From Xenoacremonium recifei (Eukaryota > Ascomycota > Sordariomycetes > Hypocreales > Nectriaceae), in the NCBI GenBank assembly GCA_012184525.1, contig WOFQ01000110.1, positions 1 to 48,799 on the forward strand: DNA of 48,799 nucleotides. The letters run 5' to 3'. The translations under genes and the position numbers were made by a program. The notes under the pieces are model-generated. The model had not been told where the DNA came from, searched no databases, and saw only the letters and a list, made by a program, of their open reading frames with translations. Below are positions 11,095 to 22,847 of the stretch, piece after piece (the stretch's first letter is position 1; the number at the start of each line of letters is the position of its first letter).

Positions 11095-12964
11095 TCATAT
11101 CTCGAATCTTGGATATTCCACACTGAACCGTTTGAAATATTCATCAATAGACTGCAAGAGGACTTCTTGGCCCCGTTCCTCCCAACCATCGGGCACCGTT
11201 TGAGTAGTGGTGCCAATATGCTTCAGGGCCGCAAGAACAATATAAGGATATGTAGGAGGCATAGTATCTACTCTGTTTATCCTACTTGAATCGGGGCAGC
11301 CAGAGATGAGTGATTCGGCAGTTTCTATCACCATCCTCGTGATTGTGTCGAGGGTATCTCGTGATCGCTTCTGCCACTCGCCTAGTGACATGAAGTTAGC
11401 GCTGACGCTTGCTATCTGTTGATCCAAAATGTGACAATGCAAGACGAATAAAGCTCTGAATTGGAATGTGTTAACATTATTTTAATGCCGCAGCGGTAAA
11501 TAACTGACCTGATAGCAATATTGATCGCTGTGCAAAAGGCTCCCTTTCTGCCTTGAACCTGGGGCATGACCTTTGACAAAAAGGCTTGAAGATTTGTATC
11601 TAGCCTGTCGAGTTGGAGAAATTTGGAGTCGACGTCTTGGTTCTGGAAGCCTTTGAAGACTTGATTCAATAGACAAGTTGCTTGAACTGTCCGACCAAAC
11701 CCTCCAACATCTGGGGATGTTAAACACGTAACTGGAATGTTTGGTAGAGATCCGGAGTCAGAAATATCCAGGCTATCAAGGTTTGAAGGCTCAATGGGCA
11801 GTCGGGTGTCTCCGGAGGGAAAGATAGTAGCCAAAGGTTGATCAACCACTGTCACTTCGCTGAAGAACATTCTACAACCGCCAATACCTTAGACTCGTTT
11901 GTGTTGAAACTGCGTAGATAACGCCAGCGTAAAAACGTACCTTTCGCAGACGACGATCCCCCACCACGTATTAGAAGCTTCTTCAGCTTGGATCAGGAGG
12001 TCTCTGTACGCGTATTGACTAGTGTTAGGCACCAAGTGCATTTGAGGATTCACATTATGTATTCGAGCAGCATAGGCCATCCGAATACTGCTCGATATAG
12101 TAATGAACGCATCTTCTGGCCTTTGGTGCGTATACTCGTACACCGCTAGTAGAAGTCCGGCCTGAATGAGTGGGATAGACGGTGGGCAGGTTACTTGAAC
12201 CTGAGTAAGGATGGACCTAGCAGTCAGATATATAGTATGCTGATCGAGGTGAGACGCAGCCGCATTTCCAGATTCATATCCCAGGGCCGGAGAAAGTGTA
12301 CTAAGACACATCATCAATAGCAATATAGAGGTTTCAGCAGTTGGAGCTACTCCCCCAGTGGTGAGATTGTCGTAGAAGCGGGTACGGGAGAGTATGGGGA
12401 GATGACGATGGAAGGTTTGGAAATAGCGAGAAGTGATATCGTCTACGAATTGATTCGTACTCCTAATAATGTTATGCACCGTGGAGTACACCTGGGTTCT
12501 GCTTTCTTGTGCTTAGCAAGTTGACGTGCATCGACTGGTGTGAAAACGGGTGAATCGTGTCGAACGGCGGCGAATTCGCGCAAAAAAAACTAGAAAAACA
12601 ACGTACTCATCTGCGTCGGTCTTTGTCGGGTCTGCTACATTATCCAGGGAGAGGATCTTTCCAGGAGAAACCAGGTCCAAGGGCGGCCGCGGAGCCCGCA
12701 GCACAGGAGAGGGGCCGTCCGCGGGATCGATGGTAGGACCATTATGGGAGCGTCTGACATGAGCATAGACACAGTCTAAGGTTTTCCTAGATATCGATTA
12801 ATACCATCTTTCTGGCTGGCCTCGTCCAATGCTACTCGAACGACGAACCGTGTGCAATATCCGCATGACGGTAAAGATCGACAACACTTTTTCTTGCGAC
12901 TTTTGCAAATGATGCATGCTCGAGCGGATCTAGGAGCCGAAAGTCGGGTGCCGACGGCCGCCAT
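11095..12964 (-). CDS. Zn2Cys6 transcription factor, 525 aa (TF1)
   Basis: Five exons: 12964-12849, 12786-12607, 12498-11941, 11871-11509, 11455-11095; 525 aa. The binuclear zinc cluster uses Cys17, 20, 27, 34, 37 and 44 with spacing C-x2-C-x6-C-x6-C-x2-C-x6-C. The last Cys is supplied by exon 2, which confirms intron 1. The residue after Cys27, normally Asp, is another Cys (KCCRSLPSC), an unusual substitution. A fungal_trans middle homology region covers ~130-270 (HRHLPI, then AGLLLAVYEY, then WWGIVVCER). It should be a nuclear DNA-binding regulator recognising CGG-type half sites. It is divergent from the amidohydrolase; the 479-bp gap carries a TCGG array, so this pair is the obvious candidate regulator and target. 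Confidence 0.9.
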
Positions 12965-13087
12965 TGCCGCAGTCAGTCTCCAGAAGTGCTTGAATGGATC
13001 TCACTCCAAGTCTCAGGGCGTTACCGGCATGCAGATGTTCGTGGATTGCGACGCAGACGTCAGATTTTTTTGTATGCTGATCTAGGG

Positions 13088-13204
13088 TCGGCAGAGACGA
13101 GGTTTTTAGACCCCGCACGTCAGCCCCACGCGTCGGCCTCTTATGTCGGCTTTGGCGGGTTCATCCGTCGGGGTGACTGTCGGCTCTGTCGGAGCCTGTG
13201 TCGG
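13088..13204. promoter_or_regulatory. TCGG array, seven sites in 117 bp
   Basis: TCGG starts at 13088, 13133, 13146, 13168, 13180, 13189 and 13201, all on the plus strand, with an extra GGCGGG between two of them. Zn2Cys6 proteins bind CGG triplets singly or as direct or inverted repeats. The last four are spaced 12, 9 and 12 bp, about one helical turn. That this is the TF1 operator is an inference from position and motif type. Confidence 0.55.
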
Positions 13205-13279
13205 AGTGGAGAACTACAGCTGAGAAAGTGAACCCACAACGGTTGGCTACGGATGAAGGGCTGAAGAATCCAACTCGAT

Positions 13280-13286
13280 TATAAAA
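13280..13286 (+). promoter_or_regulatory. TATA-like element
   Basis: TATAAAA, 158 bp upstream of the amidohydrolase start codon and downstream of the TCGG array. It is in a suitable position for a regulated core promoter on the plus strand. Confidence 0.5.
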
Positions 13287-13443
13287 CCACCAGTCTTGTA
13301 GTTTGATTGATTGCTTTTTCTCCCAACCTTACAGCTGACATTGACTTGGTTCTTTCTCCTTCACCTACTGTGGGTAGTTTCTTCCAAGATCCATTACAAA
13401 TATCTCAAAGTGTTTGCCGAGAACGCCTGAATACCCTCCAAAA

Positions 13444-14843
13444 ATGTCATCCACTTCTTTCATTCTATGCGACGTCCGCATCTTTACCGGTAACAATACA
13501 ATAGATTTCGGTCATGTCGTTGTGAAAGACGGACTCATCGACAACGTATCTGCTGGTAGACCACCAAAAAGCACTGGTCTACTGGTCATCTCCAGACCCG
13601 GCCATACCGTTGTCCCCGGCTTCATCGACGCTCACATGCACGCGGACAAGGGCCAAGAGAGAGCATTATACCAATCTCTGAAATTTGGAGTTACCACAGT
13701 CATGGACATGCATAATGAAACGATCAACGTTCACAAACTGAAAAGGCTTGCGGCCTCTAAAAAAAGCGAAGCCGCAGACTATAAGGCCGCAGGCGTGGCT
13801 GCAACCATCGACGGTGGCTGGCCGATGCCGGTCGTGATGGCCCATGACAAGTCCAAAGAGGTAGAACTATTCAATCTTGTGCCATACACGGATTTCTACA
13901 ACTCGCTAATGCCCAATCCTGTAGACTGCAGCTGAGGTTGCAACTTGGCCAAAACTCAGCTCCCCCTCCGAGGCAGAATCGTATGTTGCCGAAAACTTAT
14001 CACCGGCTGGAGGTGCCGACTACATCAAGCTGATGCACGAGTCTGGTGCAGCTATGGGAGCATCCTTCCCTAAGCCGTCACTTGCAATCCAGAAGGCTGT
14101 CATCGCCGCTACTCAAGCAGCAGGACATGTCGCCGTGGCACACTGCTTTTCTCGTACAGATACCCTTGAAATACTCTCGCTGGGAATTAACGGACTGGCA
14201 CACACGTTCATGGACGAACCCTTCAGCCAGGAAGTCTTAAATGCGTACAAGGATGCCCGTGCATGGTGCAGCCCAACGCTAGCATTGCTTGGTAGCTTTA
14301 CCAAAGAAGGCGCGGCATTAGGAGAGAAGTTTGCAAATGATGATCGAGTAAAAGATAAGATGACGGCGAGTGGTCGCGAAAAGCTATGCCGATGCATGGG
14401 TTTTGCGAAAAAGGGTGCGACCGTGGAGTATGCTTACGACACGGTACGCAAGCTCAAAGCTGCAGGTGTGCCAATTATTGCGTAAGTGACTGACCGCTAA
14501 AAATGCAGAAAAAGACTACCGCGGTTTTCTAATGCCAAACAGGGGTTCCGATTCGGCCGGCCCGGGATTGGGTACGGCATGGGGACTGACATTCCATCAC
14601 GAGATATACCTACTCGTCAAGAGATGCGGCTTCTCGCCCAAAGAGGCCCTTCGCGCCGGAACAGCGTTGACAGCGGAACTATTCGGTTGGAAGGACCGGG
14701 GCCAGATCGTATCGGGCCTCAAAGCTGATCTCGTTTTAATTGAGGGGAATCCTCTGGAAGATATCGATGCCAGCCTCAATATCAAAAGTGTCTGGCGGGA
14801 CGGGATAGAAGCCGACTATTTTAGAAAAGACGGAGGATTGTGA
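13444..14843 (+). CDS. Metal-dependent amidohydrolase, 424 aa
   Basis: Exons 13444-13860, 13925-14481 and 14543-14843; 424 aa. The amidohydrolase (urease superfamily) ligand set is present: H64-M-H66 in DAHMH after the first beta strand, a candidate carboxylated Lys174 in DYIKLM, His in AVAHCFS (~211), His in GLAHTF (~232) and Asp328 in GSDSAG. The C-terminal ADLVLIEGNPLEDI strand is the small beta-sandwich domain typical of imidazolonepropionase- or prolidase-like members. It should hydrolyse an amide, lactam or dipeptide-like bond; the substrate cannot be read from sequence. Ochratoxinase-type carboxyamidases share this architecture, but I cannot claim that activity. No signal peptide is seen, so it is probably cytosolic. 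It is divergent from TF1. Confidence 0.9.
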
Positions 14844-15178
14844 GGGGCGTCTTCTAATATGGAATGAGTCTAAGGCTCATAATCCTCGAGAGGGATGAGT
14901 AACAGGGAAAATTCAAGAGTGTTGTGAATAATCAACAATCTGTAATGAGACTGCTACCTCTAGCCATGGATTAAGTTAAAGCTTTAACGGAACATCTATA
15001 TCAAAGAGCATGGAACTAGTTTATTATGCTGGCAATGGTGTCTTTTAGAGGGCAACAAGTGCAATCAACAGAGGTAAATGAGGAGCATTGTGCAATTTCC
15101 ATGGCACAAAGCGTTGTTCCCTGTTCCATTCCTCGAGATGAAAGACATGAGCCTCCCTCCGTATCATGCAAAAAGCCC
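14844..15178. other. Convergent intergenic region
   Basis: 335 bp between the stop codons of the amidohydrolase (plus) and the sugar porter (minus). No gene is seen; it is presumably two 3' UTRs. Confidence 0.5.
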
Positions 15179-17030
15179 TCAGGCCTTACTTCTATTCTCC
15201 TTGACTTCTCTCTGTTTGATCTTCAAATCCTTTTGCATTTCTCTGGCGAGTCCAACATTGAAACCATCTTCAAAAATAGTTCGGATGTCCTCAAGAGGGA
15301 GTCCTTGGACCTCGGGGAATAAGAAGAAAACGAAGAGCCAGCCAGAAAAGCAGATGCAAGCGTAAAATGCAAAGGCACCGCTTGGAGTCATGCTCTTCAT
15401 CATTGACAAGAACGTAGAAGCGATTATAATGTTGCATCCCCAACATGTAACCGCATTCATCATGGTTCCGAGAGCTCGAACCTCAAGAGGGAGAAGCTCG
15501 GTACCAATCCAGGCAATTGGGGCAACTCCAGAAGAGAAGAAAGCCACATAGAAGATTATTGTAACCAGGACCAGGATTCCCGCCCAATTGACAGAGTTGG
15601 ATTCAAGTGTGAGGTCTTTGGAGATTGGAATGTAATGAAACGCAACAGCAGCGATGACCAGTGCAAGAGCCTACGATATTGTTAGCAGGACTTGGAACAC
15701 ATATAAATTCAATTTGTGATTACTAACCATGCCAAGAACGGTGACAAGAAGAAGAAAGCGTCGGCCCATCTTATCGACAAGAGACAGGTTCACAAAGCTG
15801 AATGCGAAGTTGGTTGCTCCCACAACAATCGCTACGGCAGTAGGCTTATTGAAGCCGACGAGTGAGAACAATGTAGCAGAGTAGTACATAAGGGTATTGA
15901 AGCCCCCAAGTTGTGATACTATAGATGAATTAGCTTACACTTTTCTTTTTTCTTACAAATTTAGGAATGACATACTAGCCATTACGGCGCAGGCAACAGT
16001 GAGAGGTCGCAGATTTGCTCCGACGCTGTGGAGTTGCTTGAACTGATACCAAAGCGACTTGTCGGCGATCTGGGACTCTACCTCCACGGTCCAGATGAGC
16101 CTGTCTACCTTGGATTTGATCTGGTCTTCCGTAGCGTTACTGTATACCTTGGCGATTGCCTTTCTGGCCTCCTCAACCCTACCGTAAGCGATGAGCTGGC
16201 GAGGCGACTCGGGACACATTGGCAACAAGCAAGCGAGAACGATGGGGGGGATACCTCCAATCGCTACCATCCATCTCCATCCCTGCGAGGCGTTTGTCAA
16301 CGCAGCACCAAGGGCATAGGCCACCAACTGCCCAAAGGTAACACTTAGATTGTCGAAAGCAATCATACGCCCTCGATACTTGGCGGGGGCGAGTTCGCCG
16401 ATATATAGAGGCTATCCGAAAGATCAGTAAAGGTTCATGTGTCGTTTTTAGTAGACAGATTTGGATGTAGACGCACAATGATCATTGCTGCAGATCCAAC
16501 CCCGAGACCGATAACGAAGCGGCCAACAGACATCTGAGCTACACTGAATGAGGCCGCTTGAATGATTGAGCCGATAAGAAACAGCGCGCATCCGAGATAA
16601 ATACCCAGTTTGCGTCCGTATCGATCTGCGGGCAGCCCAGCCACTAGAGCACCAATAAGGGCACCGCCAGATGTGAGTGATGTGACAAGCTCCTGCTCGT
16701 TTGAACTGAGGTGATGGCCTAAATCGTCACCGATAGTGACCAGGACGGCCGAGATAACACCAGTATCATACCCTTGACGGTCAGCCAGAAGTCTTCGTTT
16801 CCATACAAAAGGTCACTGTACACACCGAATAAGAAACCACCCATAGCCACCGTGAAGGTGATGAGCCAGACAGCCCAGGATGGCGTTGTCTCTTCTATGG
16901 AATCGTCAAAATCACGGCCGCCGATTTCGCGGGCCTTTTCTACATGTTCGCAGTCCTCTGAAGTCTTTCCGACCGGATCTTCTTGTCTCAGAACTAGACG
17001 AACATCGCCAGGTGCAGATTTGTGTTCCAT
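15179..17030 (-). CDS. MFS sugar-porter family transporter, 539 aa
   Basis: Five exons: 17030-16826, 16772-16477, 16411-15976, 15918-15728, 15670-15179; 539 aa. Sugar-porter signatures appear in order: GFLFGYDTGVIS in TM1 (completed by intron 1), DRYGRK between TM2 and TM3, the PESPRQL box after TM6, DKMGRR between TM8 and TM9, and PEVQGLPLEDI after TM12. The ~60-residue charged N terminus is cytosolic. This is a 12-TM plasma-membrane proton symporter of the hexose/polyol/inositol type; the substrate is not deducible. Intron 1 uses an AAG acceptor. It is divergent from a regulator-like gene with 553 bp between starts. Confidence 0.92.
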
Positions 17031-17583
17031 TTTTGGAAGATGAGAAATCAAAGCGACTTGAGGTGTAGGAAATTTGCTCCCGGACGAGGCTGTTGTGTTG
17101 TTGACTTGTATTGACTCGATGAAGCATGAGGTGACCGAGAAGGGGACATCGGCTCTTCTTATATGCTCTGAGAACGCGCCTTATAACAGTGCACGCTGAA
17201 TCCAACCCATAACTTCACACCGCAACGGTTCTAAGTGTCCCCTCATGTCTCCCCTGTCTTCCCCGTGTTATGACACAGTCACCCTGTCTGGGGAGCACTA
17301 GACTAGGATTCTCTCACGGGGGTGGAGCTAGTCTGGGGATGGCGCTGCGGGGTAAATGCCGAATGGCCTAGGGATGTTGCGCTGAATATTACTCCTTGGG
17401 GTTCAAACGGAAGACAACTCCGCCTCGACTGATGAGTGATAACATCTTCGCGCCGACTTGCTCAACGCACGGAGCTCACAAAGCGGCATTCCCTCGGGAT
17501 TTCATTTCCTCATACTTGGCGTACCCAATTGGAGAATCCGAGATATCAACACACTCATATCATCCCTCCTTATCAATCGATCA
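17031..17583. promoter_or_regulatory. Divergent promoter, sugar porter / regulator-like gene
   Basis: 553 bp. It contains C/T-rich stretches and CCGTG/CACGGGG elements around 17263-17322. No zinc-cluster exon for the neighbouring regulator is visible here in any frame. Confidence 0.45.
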
Positions 17584-19217
17584 ATGTCTAGCTCATTTGG
17601 TCTGGAATTTTCTGGCGCTCTGCCTTCCCTAATTGTCGCAACGGATGATACAGCTTTCGGAGAGAATGACGAGGAGTAAGTCAAACGATTCATCTTAAGA
17701 TTTTCATGATCCAGCAAGGGTGCGGTCGTCTGACAACATCGCCATAGCTCGGAAAATGATCTAACCTCCATGCCATCATTGCCGAAACCTATTCCTCATT
17801 TTGGTTTTGGGCCACCTTTGAATAAGCTCAAAGAAGCGAAATACTTTATGCACTATATACAGAACCTAGGATCTTGGGTATGATACCTCTTGCTGTTCGT
17901 AGGAGAAGAAAGGAGGCATTCGTATTGACATCAACCCAGTTCGACACCTGCGACCCAGAACGCCACTTTAGCATAGAAGTTCCTAAACGTGCCCATCATC
18001 TACCATTATTGGCGTACTCCATTCTCGCGTATTCGGCTCGCCAACTCGGCCTCATGACCGGTATCGATAAGGAAAATCATGCATCCTACTACAGTCATGC
18101 CTTGCGGATTCTAATTCCTATTTTCGACGACCCAAGTCAGGCCTTGAATGAAAACGTCCTGGCTGCCATTGTGATACTTCGCTCGTATGAAGAGATGTTT
18201 GGTACGCTCTGATATGTGTTGTTGACAAGTTCAATACTAACTCGCAACAGAGGGTGATGTTAACACTCATCTTACTGGAAGCTCAAGATTGTTAAATGCC
18301 GAGTCGCAGTTTGTTGCCCGTGGAGGTCTCGGGGAGGCTGCAAGTTGGGTTGTTCTCCGACAAGACCTTTATGTGTGCTTGACTAAGTCATTGCCACTCC
18401 GAATTAACCTAGCCAGCTATCGGCAGTCAAGAGCGTTTACTGAAACAAGTGATCACTCCCTCGCCAATAGAGCTGTGTTCGTTTGTGGACAGGCGGTGGC
18501 TTATGCCAGAGGCGCAAACCCAGACCTGGACGTTGAGAAATGGCAAGAGCTCGACCGGAATATAAGTAAATGGTATGAATCAACGCCTTGGGGAGTTTTC
18601 CCTTCGGACCAGCCAGCCGCCATCGAAGAATCAGACTCGGCGTTCCCGGCCCTTTGGATGCCTAGGAAAGTACAGGGTAGGCACACATCTTACAAGGTTT
18701 GTAGTCACATATGATCTGACTGACACTAGTTTTGGGATATCAACATTACTATCTTTCCCGTATTATCCTGGAAATTTTCAATCCTAGGATCTGGAAGCCC
18801 AGCTTTGAAGCATGTAAGCACAGAGAAATCGCCGAGGTATATCATCGTTGACAAATGCCCAAAAACGTTGGATCATGGAACTATATTTTGACTAAAGGTA
18901 TAGGGCAAAGCGCGCGAGTCTCTACGCATCTTGCTAGGATTGACTGTCAGTAATCCTGGTGATGCTACCGTCAACTTTACCACTCATCACACCCTGCATA
19001 CCTGTAAGTTTACGTGTTTGCTGGTCGTGGTTTCGTCCTCAGCTGAATGTTCCCCCTTCTAGGTGGTGGTCTTTTGAAGGATGAGCGAGAACAGCGAGAA
19101 GTTCTTGGATTCCTTGGGAATATGACGGCAATTATGGGTTGGCCTACGCAGGAATTGGCAAACAAGTTGCGCGAACAGTGGCAACTGGGCATCGAAGTGG
19201 TTTCTCCGGACAATTAG
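17584..19217 (+). CDS. Fungal transcription factor-like protein without zinc cluster, 423 aa
   Basis: Seven exons: 17584-17675, 17748-17877, 17940-18201, 18251-18676, 18730-18836, 18904-19003, 19063-19217; 423 aa in frame. The body matches the fungal_trans_2 (Zn2Cys6-associated) domain: a YFMHYIQNLGSWFDTCDP entry block, LAYSARQL, VAAIVILR-type helices, a YYLSRIIL segment and the C-terminal LTVSNPGDATVNF / CGGLLKDEREQREVLGFL blocks. No CxxC zinc cluster precedes it: the frame upstream of ATG 17584 lacks cysteine pairs. It may be a genuine zinc-less regulator, have a distant first exon, or have lost its DNA-binding domain. It is divergent from the sugar porter, so a regulatory link is plausible. 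Confidence 0.78.
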
Positions 19218-20061
19218 CACTCACTCCGGGGTACATACTCCGCAGAGAGTACAGTTGCAGGATCAAATGATATTGAGTATAAAATGGAAGGAAGGTATCC
19301 AGGGACTAGCGACCAATGTAATCATCACATCACTATCCCCATCACGTCGACGTGGCGCGAAAACATGCTCAGCAACTTGGCAACTTCTAGGGTGCCTTGG
19401 GGGTCTGGCGGAGAAGGGATGCGGGATTAGTTTCCCAAATGGCAAAGGGGGAAGAATTCGCCGAAAATCAACGAATGGGAAAGATCACCCTCCCCTCCCC
19501 CCCACACGCTACTGACCAATTGAATGCTAAGATTACGGAATACTGGTAATTAGTCGTCTCCAATTGGGGTATTGAGTTAGCTTCCTTTTTTCCGAAGGAC
19601 CCGTAACGTACGAGCAAGTCTCATTCAGGTTCAACACCACCACTACCACCACTTGCCACAGCCAAGAAAAAGGGAGGAGGGCAGGGGAACTCCGAAGACA
19701 TCACTACCTGATTCGAATATTGAGCTATATTCTATACAAGCTGAAAAGTTTACAGGGCGACCTGCGGGTGAACGCTAAACTAACCTAGCAGGATGAGTTA
19801 TCTCCAAATTCCGCGTCCTTATACAGACCTTCACTCCTCACACACGCGCCTCTTTTTGTATTAGGTTGGATTTGAATTGAATTAGAGGATCCCATCCAGA
19901 TCAAGATCGTATAACGTGCGAGTAGTGTCACTTTCCTGGGGGCTGTTCAACACCAACTGCAACAGGACTATCGTTTCGTGTTTGTCCTCTGGAACATAGA
20001 ACGCTGCACGTTTATTACAAGTGGAAACGGTGTAAGGGACTTAAGATTTCAGCTCTTGAAA
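19218..20061. other. Convergent intergenic region
   Basis: 844 bp between the 3' ends of two regulator genes. It has a C-rich tract near 19492-19503 and a short CACCACCACTACCACCAC repeat near 19636. No coding sequence can be supported. Confidence 0.55.
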
Positions 20062-22275
20062 TCAGAATGAGCCTGTACTGAGATGTCCCGCATTGGCCCC
20101 CCCCCAAGACTCTAACAGGGCTTTCTGGCTGCATATTTGCAGTTAGCAGATGTGAACAGGTTTCCAAGAAACATTTACCATTATATTACTCACGTTGGCT
20201 CTGTCCACATTCCGTATCTTTTTGATGTCTTGGCTAGGATATCGAAAAGCGCTTGTTGTTGCTGTTTATTGTTGAATCGATCACCGATAGTTGCAATTGC
20301 CATGCAAGCGGTTCTTATGCAATTTAGTCCTGTATCACAAGATCATCCAATTGCTTAGGTCGACGTACATATGCATTGGATTTGTAGCGCTGATAGAATT
20401 TGCTATGCCGCATATTATTTCGACGTCGTTCATCGTTTGAGTCTATGGGTTGAGTGAGCTTTACTCTATGAGCTGAATGAAGCACTCACCTCAACCCATT
20501 TGGATGCCTCTTTTCGGGCTAAACATAGTTGAGGCGCCCTCGGGTCATACACAAGGAGAAGGATTCTAGCCAGATGATAGTACTGCAATCCTGCAGCGAC
20601 GCAATCGTTCAAAAGCCAGATCTGTGGAAAGTTTTCCCCCGGCCGTCTACGGCGAATCATGACAGGGGTAAAAGAGGGCGGGTTAGTCAATATCCATGCT
20701 GATGTTGACTCAAGCAACTTGTCGTATATAGAAGTGCTTTTGTGAGCCCCAAAACAGTATTGAATAACATCGATGAGCCCTAACAACATTTTATTTGCAC
20801 GGGAACGATCGTCTCTGGATTTAGTGATCTCTTCGAGTCTGGATCGATCGGAACTAATAGAGAGAGATCTCTGGTTAAAGACAGCCATAAAGGCTTGAAG
20901 TCGTAGTTGAGCCCACAACACGTCGTCATGTACTGTATCAGAAATATGAGCTAATGGGGATCCTAAAGGTGCCGTCGGCAAGTCTGCCAATAGTGGATAT
21001 TTAGATTGGGCACCTGGATCATTTATACTTAGTAAGAGTCATTCAAGCTGTGATTCATGGGTTCGACAAATATTGCCAGTACCTGAAACAGAGACCCTCA
21101 GAAAAATAAACTGCTGCAATAGCAGAGTGGCTTCGAGCGCATGCCCCTCTATATCACTCGTCACGAGAGGACTGAGGTCAATTAATTGCTGAAGATCCCC
21201 GTTTGTAACGTAGAAGTGCCATGCTGACACTTGTAAGATGAAATCCAAGAGTGGCTGACTTCGTGTAGCTTCCGAGGGCAAGGTCTCAGTAAAGTACTTG
21301 TCAGGATCATACGAATCAAATGCTGGTCCGATGTTGGTCACAAAGTAACGAAAGAGCTCTGCTTTCGCTGGCTTCCTCGGCGGGGTACCGGCGATGCTAG
21401 GGCTAGATATCGATCCGTATCGTAGAGCCGAAGAATAAATGGACGGACTGCGGTGCTCCAAAGAGAAAACCCAAGGTTCAGCATCGATGAAGTCTGACGG
21501 AATTGTGCGAGTGGTCACTTGACGTATTGAAGTCGAAGGCTCATTGATACTTGCTAGGGTATTAGGATGAGAGCTTGGAAATCCTGCTGAGGAACATAGA
21601 ATGAATTTATCGCCAGAAACCCTCGTAAGAGTACTGTCGATACGCCTGATACTGGATTCAGGTTTGCTGACTTGATCTGGGATGTCCTTGGCTGATGCTG
21701 GAGTTTCTTCGTCTCTCTGCGAATGCTCTTCGCTCTCAGACTCCGAAGAATCTTCATAATTGCTCGCGATCTCCAGGTTCTGGTCCAGAAACTTGAGCCT
21801 TTTCCCGGAAACTTTGCACCAGACCTGAGAATCCGGGAATTCAGGAAGTAACCCCCTACAGGCCCATGCGAGTTAGCGCTATGGGACGCTGTATGTTACG
21901 TGGAGATGAATGCACTTACGCGGAACTAGAGTGATGACGGAATCTGACCCGAAGGTTTCTGCTGCATTTTATTTTCTTCCTTGCACACTGCGCACAAGGT
22001 TTGCCACCGTCGCCTGCATTACGTTAGATGGTCTGCGGCTCAGCAGCAAAGGGATCTATCCTAAGTCTTTTGAGCTTTGACTCACATTTCAGATGCCTAA
22101 GAAACCCCCCTCTATATTAGCATTGCTGGCCATATCGCATGCGAGACCACAATCTCCGATTTACTTGCCTTGCACGGCAATTCTGTGAATCCAGTTAAGC
22201 TAATCCCGGATAAAGAAAGTAAAGACAACACCAACTCACATCACATCCGGGTCTTCTTGGGCCGGTCGCTGGCAT
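20062..22275 (-). CDS. Zn2Cys6 transcription factor with micro-exons, 570 aa (TF2)
   Basis: Nine exons: 22275-22240, 22182-22169, 22096-22086, 22013-21920, 21855-21083, 21013-20490, 20442-20369, 20313-20194, 20128-20062; 570 aa. The zinc cluster (Cys11, 14, 21, 27, 30, 37; C-x2-C-x6-C-x5-C-x2-C-x6-C) is split over four exons, including micro-exons of 14 and 11 nt. Only this splicing gives CDNC, RARHLKCDGG and PCAQCARKKIKC in frame. Intron 2 is GC-AG with the consensus donor GCAAGT. The rest is a fungal_trans_2 regulator (YYHLARILL, MAIATIGDRF, QKALLESWG). It is expected to be nuclear. It is divergent from the P450 at 22848, its likeliest target. Confidence 0.88.
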
Positions 22276-22847
22276 CTCCTGTAATCATGGGAGCTCTGGC
22301 ACCGGCTGAAATGAGAAGTTCGTGATGGTGAATGGAAGAGCGTGCCATGCAGCGGTTGCGGGGTGGGAACCTCGCGATTTATATGCCTTTTTTGACTAGA
22401 AAGGAAACTTCTCATCATGGAAGGAGAAAGTTGGAACTGGGAAGATGTGCGGGGTTCGGCGGAGAGAAGTCCTAGCAGCGCGTCTTTGCTCTGTTAGGCC
22501 ATAACATCTGGAGCAGCAGACGCGGGGAAGCCCAATCACCAATCCCTACCAATATTAGCGTCGCTAAATTCTTACTCATTTTGAGAAGAGTCTCAGACAT
22601 AGCGTCCATGTGACCGCAGACCATGGACAATCGTAAACCGATAGATGGCAGAGAACAAAAAAGGAAAATCGGCAGTACATTGAAATCTACAGAAGTTGAA
22701 GAGGTATAAAGCTCGCGTTGAAGTTTCTCTCTTCGATGCTTTGGATCACTGTTCCACAGACTGCCATTCTCAAAGTCTGTTCTTGGCTCGTTCTTTCTTT
22801 TCAGGTATCGAAGACCTTACTCCTGCTGCCCTACGGAGCTTTTCGCC
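22276..22847. promoter_or_regulatory. Divergent promoter, TF2 / P450-2
   Basis: 572 bp between divergent ATGs. It contains a CGGGG/GGTTCGGCGG block at about 22451-22463. The long leader upstream of the P450 (from ~22700) is C/T-rich. No TATA box or palindrome stands out. Confidence 0.45.

Larger units (their letters stand above)
12965..13443. promoter_or_regulatory. Bidirectional promoter, TF1 / amidohydrolase
   Basis: 479 bp between divergent start codons. It contains a cluster of TCGG tetranucleotides (13088-13204) and a TATAAAA element at 13280-13286, 158 bp before the amidohydrolase ATG, followed by C/T-rich leader sequence. This is the layout expected of a regulated target promoter for a CGG-binding zinc-cluster factor. 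Confidence 0.65.

Noticed and set aside
13444..14843. Naming the amidohydrolase an ochratoxinase
   Set aside because: The metal ligand pattern is shared by a broad superfamily; specificity residues cannot be judged without alignment.
17396..17583. Possible N-terminal exon with a zinc cluster for the TF-like gene
   Set aside because: Frames were read for paired cysteines; none has CxxC followed by basic residues, so no exon was called.
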